Assembly: GCA_937892155.1 (NCBI GenBank)
Contig: CALAUG010000060.1
Location: 62,001 to 126,000, forward strand
Direction: 5' to 3'
Length of the DNA: 64,000 nucleotides
Source: an uncultured Bacteroidales bacterium
GTDB lineage: Bacteria; Bacteroidota; Bacteroidia; Bacteroidales; UBA1715
The notes under the pieces were generated by a model. The model saw only the letters and a program-made list of their open reading frames with translations. It was not told where the DNA came from and made no database searches. Position 1 is the first letter of the stretch. Each line of letters begins with the position of its first letter. Made by a program: the position numbers and the translations under genes. Positions 26,044-33,610 of this stretch are shown here, one piece after another.

Positions 26044-26790
26044 ATGTTAGAAGTAAAATCACAAGCTTATTATTGGTTGCATACGTGGATACATGCGCAT
26101 GTAATAGAATTAGGAACGCAAAGATTTTGCGAACGATTTCTCGGTTTCAAACAAGATCCGTGTGGCAGAATGACAGACCAAATGGTGCAGGCAGCACGTT
26201 CAGGACAAGCAAACATAACCGAAGGTTCCGCAAGACGTATCACCTCCCGCGAAACAGAAATGAAACTTACCGATGTGGCACGCGCCAGTCTCTGCGAACT
26301 CGAAGGAGATTATTTTAATTTCCTAATGAAACGCAATCAAATTCCATGGGGGAAAAACACTGCGGAATTTCAGGCAGTAAACAATATAGTTTGGGATAAA
26401 CCTAATTTCGGCACAGATTGGGCACAAGATGCTTGCCAACACATTCTTTCTCAAAAGGCAAAATTTGACACATGGATTGAGCACGGAACTGAAATAGAAG
26501 CGGCAAACTGTTTGCTTATTCTCACTCGTGGCTTGATTGCAATGCTAAATAAACAACTGACACACTTACTTGAAGATTTCAAACTCAATGGTGGCTTTAG
26601 CGAAAACTTAACAGAATTGCGTCTTGCACAAAAGCAACAAGAAGCTCTAAATTCCGATGCGCCACTTTGTCCCATTTGCAACAAACCTATGATTAAACGA
26701 ATGGCAAAGAAAGGACTAAATGTAGGCAAGGCATTTTGGTCATGCAGCGATTTTCCTAATTGCCACGGAACAAGAAAATTTGAAGGATAA
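26044..26790 (+). CDS. Four-helix bundle (S23/Avd-like) protein with zinc ribbon
   Basis: 248 residues. The N-terminal part follows the S23/Avd four-helix bundle pattern: QMVQAARSGQANITEGSARR, then SRETEMKLTDVARASLCELEGD. This matches the 'four helix bundle suffix domain' proteins. The C-terminus (about 208-242) is a topoisomerase-I-type zinc ribbon, CPICNKPMIKR...AFWSCSDFPNCHGTRKF, with four cysteines. Such ribbons bind single-stranded or distorted DNA. A TTG start at 26020 is open, but the ATG at 26044 fits better. It lies between the methyltransferase and the nuclease and is presumably part of the same system, perhaps as a nucleic-acid-binding adaptor. No biochemical role is known to me. 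Confidence 0.8.
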   Translation: MLEVKSQAYYWLHTWIHAHVIELGTQRFCERFLGFKQDPCGRMTDQMVQAARSGQANITEGSARRITSRETEMKLTDVARASLCELEGDYFNFLMKRNQIPWGKNTAEFQAVNNIVWDKPNFGTDWAQDACQHILSQKAKFDTWIEHGTEIEAANCLLILTRGLIAMLNKQLTHLLEDFKLNGGFSENLTELRLAQKQQEALNSDAPLCPICNKPMIKRMAKKGLNVGKAFWSCSDFPNCHGTRKFEG

Positions 26791-26819
26791 TAAATACTTT
26801 AATTGGTTCAAGAATTCAT

Positions 26820-26843
26820 GAAATCAAGAAATCAAGAAATCAA
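26820..26843 (+). repeat. Three tandem copies of GAAATCAA
   Basis: An exact 8-base unit repeated three times in the 73-base gap before the DUF262-HNH gene. It may bind a regulator or vary by slippage and so alter spacing upstream of the nuclease gene. It is too short and unspaced for a CRISPR. Confidence 0.7.
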
Positions 26844-26863
26844 GAACTCTAAATAATAAAAAT

Positions 26864-27961
26864 ATGAACATTGAACTAACTCCCATCCGTATTGGCGATT
26901 TGTTCGCAGGATTTAGTAATAGCGAAGAAGAAGGCGTTTTTGGTTATGGTGGCAAACTGAACATCCGTCCAAAATACCAGCGTGAGTTTGTCTATAACGA
27001 CAAACAGCAAAAAGCAGTTATAGAAAGTATTCGCAAAGAATTTCCTCTTAATGTAATGTATTGGGTGGAAAACGAAGATGGCACATACGAACTGCTCGAT
27101 GGTCAGCAACGCACTATGAGTATTTGCGAATTTTTGAGTGGCAATCTTATTGTAAATTGGAACGACACGCTAAAAACTGGCGACAACCTTACACCCGATG
27201 AACGTGCAAAATTTTTGGATTACAAGCTTATGGTGTACATTTGCCGCAACGGCAGCGACAGCGAAAAACTTGATTGGTTTCGCACAATAAACATTGCCGG
27301 CGAAAAACTTACGGAACAAGAAATCCGCAATGCCGTTTACAGTGGCGAATGGGTTACTGCTGCCAAACGAAAATTCAGTAAATCGCAGTGCGTTGCCTAC
27401 AAACTCGGTAGCGATTATATGAGCGGCTCGCCCATCCGACAAGACTATTTAGAAACTGCCATTTCTTGGCTCAATAATGGCCAAATAGAAGAATATATGG
27501 CCGCTCACCAACACGACACAAATGCCGATGAACTATGGCTTTATTTCCAAAATGTAATAAATTGGGTTAAGGCAAAATTTCCGAAAAAACGCAAAGAAAT
27601 GAAACAAGTTGCGTGGGGAGAAATCTACAACAAGTACAAAGATGCCAAACTCGATGCAACCGAACTCGAAACCCGCATTGCCGAACTAATGCGCGACAGC
27701 GATGTAGAACGAAAAGCTGGTATTTATTGGTATGTACTCGATAATGATGAGCATCACTTAGGCATTAGAGCTTTTGACGCAAACACCAAGCGTGAAGTCT
27801 ATGAAAAACAAAACGGCATTTGCAAAATCTGCGGGAAACATTTTGAATTGGAACAAATGGAAGCCGACCACATTACTCCATGGAAAGACGGTGGCCGAAC
27901 AATCGCCGAAAACTGCCAAATGCTCTGCAGGGACTGCAATCGACGAAAAGGAGCAAAATAA
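26864..27961 (+). CDS. DUF262-HNH endonuclease
   Basis: 365 residues. The N-terminal DUF262 (GmrS/ParB-like NTPase fold) has RPKYQREFVYND and the signature LLDGQQRTMSI (DGQQR at 79-83). The C-terminal HNH nuclease reads GICKICGKHFELEQMEADHITPWKDGG, NCQMLCRDCNRRKGAK, with the catalytic DH and a four-cysteine zinc site. DUF262 proteins of the GmrSD, BrxU and SspE types are nucleotide-driven, often modification-sensing anti-phage nucleases. Here the domain is joined directly to HNH in a compact form. It is the last gene of the cassette and ends at a bidirectional terminator. I infer that it restricts DNA lacking, or carrying, the neighbour's methylation. Confidence 0.85.
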   Translation: MNIELTPIRIGDLFAGFSNSEEEGVFGYGGKLNIRPKYQREFVYNDKQQKAVIESIRKEFPLNVMYWVENEDGTYELLDGQQRTMSICEFLSGNLIVNWNDTLKTGDNLTPDERAKFLDYKLMVYICRNGSDSEKLDWFRTINIAGEKLTEQEIRNAVYSGEWVTAAKRKFSKSQCVAYKLGSDYMSGSPIRQDYLETAISWLNNGQIEEYMAAHQHDTNADELWLYFQNVINWVKAKFPKKRKEMKQVAWGEIYNKYKDAKLDATELETRIAELMRDSDVERKAGIYWYVLDNDEHHLGIRAFDANTKREVYEKQNGICKICGKHFELEQMEADHITPWKDGGRTIAENCQMLCRDCNRRKGAK

Positions 27962-27997
27962 CGGCTGATTTTCTCAAAAGCCAATTACTAAAAACTG

Positions 27998-28031
27998 AAA
28001 AAGGACTGATTGTTTCCAGTCAGTCCTTTTC
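27998..28031. terminator. Bidirectional terminator
   Basis: GAAAAAGGACTGA and TCAGTCCTTTTC form a strong stem between the nuclease gene (plus strand) and ilvE (minus strand). A and T tracts on both sides let it serve both genes. Confidence 0.8.
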
Positions 28032-28052
28032 AATATTTAAAACAAACAAATA

Positions 28053-29066
28053 TTACTCAACGAATGAAATCCATCCGAACGGATCGGCAACATCGCCATA
28101 TTGGATTCCAACCAATGTTTCGTACAACTTCACGCACGTTTTTCCTGGATTTACCTGGTCGCCAAACGTGTATGTCTTGTTTTCATCAGGATCGAAAATT
28201 GCAGAGATAGGCGAAATAACTGCTGCTGTTCCACATTCTGCAGCTTCGTCGCATTCAGTCAATTCAACCAATGGGAATTGGCGTTGTTCAACAGTCATGC
28301 CCATTTTTGCAGCCAAAGCCTGCAAACTCATATTGGTAATTGAAGGTAAAATTGACGTAGATTTCGGAGTGATATATTTGTCACCTTTGATAGCAAAGAA
28401 GTTTGCAGGACCACATTCGTCAATATATTTCTTTTCCTTTGAATCGAGGTATAACGCTGCGCCGTAACCCATTTCGTGCGATTTGATTGACATGTTCAAA
28501 GCAGCAGCATAGTTACCACCAACCTTTACAGTTCCTGTTCCAAGAGGAGCGGCACGATCGGAACCACGTTCAACTATAACTTTGATAGGTTTGAAACCGC
28601 CTTTGTAGTATGGTCCAACAGGACTGCAGAATAAAATCAGCAATACTTCAGTTGAAGCACTAATACCAAGACGAGGACTCATACCAATCATCAACGGACG
28701 GATGTACAAAGAAGCGCCTGTACCGTATGGTGGAACAAAATCTGCATTTTCTTTCACCAATGTGTACAACATTTCTTTAAAAATTTCTTGAGGAACTTCA
28801 GGCAATCCAACGCGTGCGGCAGAACGATTAATACGTTTAGCGTTTTCTTCCCAACGGAACAAACGGATTTTACCATCTTTTCCTCTATAAGCCTTCAAAC
28901 CTTCGAAACATTCCTGTCCGTAGTGAAGACAAGTGGCAGCCATATGCATATTTATGTTTTCGCTGTCGGTAACCTCAACCTTTCCCCATTTACCATCGCT
29001 AAAAAGGCAACGAGTATTTGAGTTCGTTTTTAAATAACCAAAAGGTAAATTAGCCCAATCAATCAT
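28053..29066 (-). CDS. ilvE: Branched-chain amino acid aminotransferase
   Basis: 337 residues of PLP fold-type IV. Motifs include HYGQECFEGLKAY, RPLMIGMSPRLG, the PLP lysine in TVKVGGNYAAAL, and YIDECGPANFFA. It interconverts valine, leucine and isoleucine with their keto acids. This form is the BCAT2-like type, about 340 residues. The ATG is 8 bases after the stop of the large cyclase gene on the same strand, so it may be part of that transcript or have its own promoter within the cyclase end. It is closed by the terminator at 27998-28031. Confidence 0.96.
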   Translation of the reverse strand: MIDWANLPFGYLKTNSNTRCLFSDGKWGKVEVTDSENINMHMAATCLHYGQECFEGLKAYRGKDGKIRLFRWEENAKRINRSAARVGLPEVPQEIFKEMLYTLVKENADFVPPYGTGASLYIRPLMIGMSPRLGISASTEVLLILFCSPVGPYYKGGFKPIKVIVERGSDRAAPLGTGTVKVGGNYAAALNMSIKSHEMGYGAALYLDSKEKKYIDECGPANFFAIKGDKYITPKSTSILPSITNMSLQALAAKMGMTVEQRQFPLVELTECDEAAECGTAAVISPISAIFDPDENKTYTFGDQVNPGKTCVKLYETLVGIQYGDVADPFGWISFVE

Positions 29067-29074
29067 AATGTATT

Positions 29075-32000
29075 TTATTTAATATTAAACTTTAGAATCT
29101 GTTCCTGTAACCACTTAATGTTATTAACTTTTGTGGAATTTCTTTGACTTCGGGAATAATCGGTATAGTATGTATGATCCTGCATGAATTGCAACTGCAT
29201 CTTATACCATTCATATTCATTCTTTTTCGTCATTTTTAATTCCAAATATTCTTTGTACAGCTCACGTGAGACACACAAATAATCTTCCCGCCCAAGATAG
29301 TCAAAATTCGCGTCACGTAAAATTTTTTCCAACAAATCTTTCGGCTGTTCTTTCAAATTTGTGCTTTCAATAAGTTGACAGACTTTCACAATTTGAGCGG
29401 ACGAATATCCTTCTTTCGTTAGAATTTCTTTGGCGATGTTGGCACTATTCTGTTCGTGATTCTGGGCAGAACGCATATAACCAGCATCGTGTAAAAGTGC
29501 AGCTGTTTTCAAAATAAACATATCCGCATCGCTAACTCCTTCGGCGGTACCGATAACCTCAACCTGAGTAACCACATCAATTACATGTTTGACGTTATGG
29601 TAGTAATACATCTTCGGAATTTTTTCTTCGTAGAGAGAAAACACCTGTTCCTGCAATCCATCAAAACGCAACAAGGTAAGTTTGCTGGTAAAATTGTTGT
29701 TTGGTAAGACATTCACGCCTTCTTTTGCGAACATTGGTTTAAAGCCAGTCACGAAATACATATCCATTTTTTCGTCCTTGCCTTTCACCGAAATTTTCCC
29801 TCTATACTCGCAATCGAAGAATTCACGAACCATAAGATAGGTGTTTTCTGAAACATTTACTTTCCCCACTTCACCTGCCGCCTCCATTCTGTCGGCAATA
29901 TTTACGCTGTCGCCCCAGATGTCGTACGACAATTTTTTTCCACCAACAACCCCTGCTATTACCGGTCCTGTATGTACACCTATTCGCACACCCCAAGCTT
30001 CGGTATTTTCTGGATAATCTTTCTGCATTTCATTGATGCGGTATTGCATTTCCAATGCCGCCGCAACAACCTCTATTGGATTGGTTGTATTCTTTTTAGG
30101 AAGACCACCGGCACACATATATGAATCACCAACAGTCTTAATTTTCTCAACATTATATTGTTCAATAATTTTATCAAACTCCGTAAAATATTTATCCAAT
30201 TCACGGATTAAAGAATCTGCGGATAATTTCTCTGTTAGTTTCGTAAAACCTTTAAAATCAGAGAACAACACTGTCGCCAATTCGAAATTCATAGAACTGC
30301 CTCGTTCCCAATCTACGACAGTTTCCTCCGCACTTGTACTCGATTCTTCGGAAGGTTTATTTTCATTTTGCTGCAATTGTTTCGTCTTATTTTCTATCAT
30401 CTGATTGACAATTGCATGTTCTTTTGCCAATTTACGTGCGCGCAAATTGGATAACCACCAGATTAACGCTCCAAGGATGAGTGCATATACTATAAAGGCC
30501 CATATCGTCAGCAACGGATGTTGTTTTACAACAAAAGAAAATACTGTTTCTTCAGAAGATGCTCCGTTGGCACGTTTTGCTATTACGTGAAAAATATATT
30601 TACCAGCAGGCAAGTTTGTATATTCTTTGCTATGAATAGTTGATGGCACAGACCACAACGATTCCTCCCCTTCCAAATACCAAGAATAAAATATGTCATC
30701 GTGATTTTCAAATTCCACAGAAACAAAATCAAACGCAATGGATTTCATATCATGAGGCAATACTATCTGCTCGCCACACTGCGTCAATAGCGAATCCTCA
30801 TCAAGTGTTATTTTGGTGAATTTTACATTTGCCAAATGCTTCTTTACAGAAATATTATTGAAATCCATACGCACCAATCCATCAGGACCGCCCAACCAAG
30901 CAACAGAATTCTCTTCGATGAGAATATGCTCGGTATGAAAATTTCTTACTTTTGAAAATGGTGCAAGAATCAGCGTATATCGTTCAAAATTATTGGTATT
31001 CCACGCAACAGCTACCTGATTTTCATAAATTCCTTCTTTGTGGAATGCGAACCAGAGATTTTTATCCTTGTCTTCTACAACTGGTAACATCCGCAAATTT
31101 TCCATTGTCGCAGGAATTTGAATTTTTGCATCCTTATAAAAGAATCCATTTTCAGCATCACAACGATACAGACCATCGTCCAAGGCAAAAACAACTCCCA
31201 GCGTTGTCTCATATACTTCGGCCTGTTGCACATTTTTTGGGAATCCCGGCCATTGACACTTTTCAATCTTCAAAACAGAATCAAACTCCATCGTCCAAAC
31301 GCCATCAGACAATGTTCCCAACATTGCGGATACACCAGACTGACTCGGCATTGATGCCAACGTAGTGACTTCTATATTCGGTAATTTTTGCCGGGCTGTC
31401 AAATGTATTGATGCTCCCTGATGTTCCCATACCGAAAGTTGCGATTTTTGGATTGTCACCAACTTATCATTGAACACAAACACATTCTCCATCGCATCTG
31501 TACAAATTTGTTCCGAAGTTGACAAATTATACAAACCCGAAGATGTGGCTGCAATCGCCTGATTTTTATACGATACCAGCGCATTACAAGCAACACGGAA
31601 ACAATTAACAAAATGAGTCCCATCTAATAATTTGTAAACCCCTTTATTAGTCGCGACATACAAATTACCAGCATTTCTCACAATTGCACGTACAGAACCC
31701 TCAAGTCCGTTGTTCTCATTAAAATAAGAAATAGACGTATTCATTTCTATACGACTCACTCCTGCACTATGAGTTGCCCAAAGATTATTTTGCTTATCAA
31801 CATAGAGATTGTTTATCTCGTCATCCAACAATCCAACTTGAGAATCCAACAACAATGTATTAGCACCATTTGCGGCAAAACAGAATACCCCCTGACGGGT
31901 TCCGACGCAAAGAGTATTGTCGACCAATACTGCTAAGTCGGTATATTGTCTAAAATTGCCAGTATAAGAATCATCAGTTTTCCAATCTGCATCAATAGAA

Positions 32001-32653
32001 TCAGCGTTTTTAAATCCTTGCGACGTATGAATCAACAATTTATCGTTTGTACGAACAATTCCATCGACAACCACCGACGTCTTCTGAACAAAACCCTTCT
32101 TGACATCTGTACATATCCACGTGCCATTTTCACAAGAGGCAACAACTCCGCTTCTATCGACATACAATTGTGACACCGATGAAAGCGTGTTTTTTTCGAC
32201 TTGCCCATTAACCAAATCGTACACAATGCCATTGGCTACGAAGAAAATTTCATTTTGGTACTCAACTATATTCGTAATTCTTCCCCACTGTTTTGTGGAA
32301 TCAATCTTTATCGGCTCTATTGTTTTTCGATTATATACATCAGAGACAATTCGGCCCAACATATTAACTTCTCCGACGAGTATCTGACCATTTTGAGTTT
32401 TGTACAAAGCCGGACGGCCGTGTGTTGAAATCAAATTCCATGAAGCGCCATCAAATGCAATTACACCTTTTTCGTGGGAAAAATACATAACATTTTCGGC
32501 ATCCTGAGCAATATCGTACAAGTCACCGCTATATCCTATTTTTGATGCTGGAATGTTTTCAATATAGGGCAAGCCAAATTCTTTCTGCTGGGCGGTTGCA
32601 ATTATTCCTAACAGAATGAATACAATAAAAAGGATACGTTTAATTGAAACCAA
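29075..32653 (-). CDS. Propeller-sensor adenylate cyclase with HD domain
   Basis: 1192 residues: signal peptide (1-21), two-component-regulator-type beta-propeller (about 30-620), Y_Y_Y domain (about 640-708), one membrane helix (about 712-732), a coiled linker, a class III cyclase (about 790-985) and a C-terminal HD domain (about 1010-1190). Cyclase metal aspartates are in FSDFKGF and GDSYM. The adenine-selecting Lys and Asp fit KIKTVGD and YDIWGD, and Asn and Arg are in SVNIADRM, so ATP is the likely substrate. The HD motif LLHDAGY sits in a domain similar to the separate HD protein at 11681-12343. A stop codon 9 bases upstream forces a TTG start at 32653, since no ATG precedes the signal peptide. 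It probably senses an extracellular ligand. Confidence 0.88.
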   Translation of the reverse strand: MVSIKRILFIVFILLGIIATAQQKEFGLPYIENIPASKIGYSGDLYDIAQDAENVMYFSHEKGVIAFDGASWNLISTHGRPALYKTQNGQILVGEVNMLGRIVSDVYNRKTIEPIKIDSTKQWGRITNIVEYQNEIFFVANGIVYDLVNGQVEKNTLSSVSQLYVDRSGVVASCENGTWICTDVKKGFVQKTSVVVDGIVRTNDKLLIHTSQGFKNADSIDADWKTDDSYTGNFRQYTDLAVLVDNTLCVGTRQGVFCFAANGANTLLLDSQVGLLDDEINNLYVDKQNNLWATHSAGVSRIEMNTSISYFNENNGLEGSVRAIVRNAGNLYVATNKGVYKLLDGTHFVNCFRVACNALVSYKNQAIAATSSGLYNLSTSEQICTDAMENVFVFNDKLVTIQKSQLSVWEHQGASIHLTARQKLPNIEVTTLASMPSQSGVSAMLGTLSDGVWTMEFDSVLKIEKCQWPGFPKNVQQAEVYETTLGVVFALDDGLYRCDAENGFFYKDAKIQIPATMENLRMLPVVEDKDKNLWFAFHKEGIYENQVAVAWNTNNFERYTLILAPFSKVRNFHTEHILIEENSVAWLGGPDGLVRMDFNNISVKKHLANVKFTKITLDEDSLLTQCGEQIVLPHDMKSIAFDFVSVEFENHDDIFYSWYLEGEESLWSVPSTIHSKEYTNLPAGKYIFHVIAKRANGASSEETVFSFVVKQHPLLTIWAFIVYALILGALIWWLSNLRARKLAKEHAIVNQMIENKTKQLQQNENKPSEESSTSAEETVVDWERGSSMNFELATVLFSDFKGFTKLTEKLSADSLIRELDKYFTEFDKIIEQYNVEKIKTVGDSYMCAGGLPKKNTTNPIEVVAAALEMQYRINEMQKDYPENTEAWGVRIGVHTGPVIAGVVGGKKLSYDIWGDSVNIADRMEAAGEVGKVNVSENTYLMVREFFDCEYRGKISVKGKDEKMDMYFVTGFKPMFAKEGVNVLPNNNFTSKLTLLRFDGLQEQVFSLYEEKIPKMYYYHNVKHVIDVVTQVEVIGTAEGVSDADMFILKTAALLHDAGYMRSAQNHEQNSANIAKEILTKEGYSSAQIVKVCQLIESTNLKEQPKDLLEKILRDANFDYLGREDYLCVSRELYKEYLELKMTKKNEYEWYKMQLQFMQDHTYYTDYSRSQRNSTKVNNIKWLQEQILKFNIK

Positions 32654-32663
32654 AATTTTTTAT

Positions 32664-32735
32664 TATATTTGACTCGCTTTTCGTATGTATGTAAAAAGCA
32701 CTCAAAGTTATTAAAATATTAAAATTATGGAACAA
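32664..32735. promoter_or_regulatory. Divergent promoters of cyclase and universal stress genes
   Basis: In the 73-base gap, plus-strand TATATTTG (32664-32671) has a TTG 17 bases upstream and points to the stress gene. Minus-strand TAACTTTG (32710-32703), with a TTG at 32735-32733, points to the cyclase. The transcripts would overlap at their 5' ends by about 20 bases. Confidence 0.45.
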
Positions 32736-33551
32736 ATACAGAAGACAATTTTAGTTGCTTGGGATTTTTCCAACGTTGCAGATTATGCTTTACAATATGC
32801 CATAAAACTTGCAAAATCTGTTGGTAACACATCTGTGACTTTATTGCACATTGTTGACGATAAAAAAGATGTGGAAAATGCAACTGCACAATTACAAATT
32901 GTTGCTAACGACGCTCAAAAAAAGTATGAGTTCAAACCAGAAATTTTAGCCGTTGAAGGTGATATTTTCTCAACAATCAATGAAATATCTTCAAAACTAA
33001 ATTGCTCGTTTGTATTTATGGGAACCCATGGCATAAAAGGCATGCAGAAAATCACTGGTAGCTGGGCTTTGAAGGTTATTGAGGGTTCTGAATGTCCTTT
33101 CATTGTTGTACAAAAACCACCACAAGATGAAGAATTTGTCGGAGTTGTTTGTCCAGTTGAATACAAAAAAGAGGAAAAACAAAAAGTTTCTTTGGCTGCA
33201 TATTTAAGCAAGAACTTTAATACAAAATTCATTTTGTACATTCAAAAATGTGCTGATGCAAATCTTAAACGCCAAGTGTATTCCAATCTTGTGTATATAA
33301 AATCAGTTCTTGACCAAAACAACATAGAATACACCGAAGTTGAAGGTTCTGGAAGTGAAGATTTTGCAAACGAACTTGTAGAATATTCAAATTCTATACA
33401 TGCAAATGCAATCCTTGCTTCTACTGCAAAAGTGCTTGACTGGGCCGATTATATGCTTGGTGCCAATGAACAAAAAATCATTGCAAACAAATACGGCATT
33501 CCAGTTATTATTGCTCTAAGCAATGCTGGAAAATTGAAAGGATTTAATTAA
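32727..33551 (+). CDS. Universal stress protein, tandem Usp domains
   Basis: 274 residues with two Usp domains. The first (1-135) has the ATP-binding pattern G-x2-G-x9-G-S in MGTHGIKGMQKITGSWALK, so it should bind ATP. The second lacks a clear version of it and is degenerate. Usp proteins support survival under stress. The promoter overlaps that of the adenylate cyclase on the other strand, hinting at shared control. A strong terminator follows at 33570-33597. Confidence 0.9.
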   Translation: MEQIQKTILVAWDFSNVADYALQYAIKLAKSVGNTSVTLLHIVDDKKDVENATAQLQIVANDAQKKYEFKPEILAVEGDIFSTINEISSKLNCSFVFMGTHGIKGMQKITGSWALKVIEGSECPFIVVQKPPQDEEFVGVVCPVEYKKEEKQKVSLAAYLSKNFNTKFILYIQKCADANLKRQVYSNLVYIKSVLDQNNIEYTEVEGSGSEDFANELVEYSNSIHANAILASTAKVLDWADYMLGANEQKIIANKYGIPVIIALSNAGKLKGFN

Positions 33552-33569
33552 TAGACAGTGTTTTCATAA

Positions 33570-33597
33570 AAAGATCACCCTCGGGTGGTCTTTTTTT
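33570..33597 (+). terminator. Terminator after universal stress gene
   Basis: AAAGATCACCC pairs with GGGTGGTCTTT, followed by a run of about nine T. Confidence 0.85.
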
Positions 33598-33610
33598 TTA
33601 TTTATAATTC

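Noticed and set aside
26044..26790. Diversity-generating retroelement accessory protein (Avd)
   Set aside because: The fold family matches, but no reverse transcriptase, template repeat or variable repeat was found nearby.
26820..26843. Possible CRISPR array
   Set aside because: The unit is 8 bases with no spacers, and no cas genes are present.
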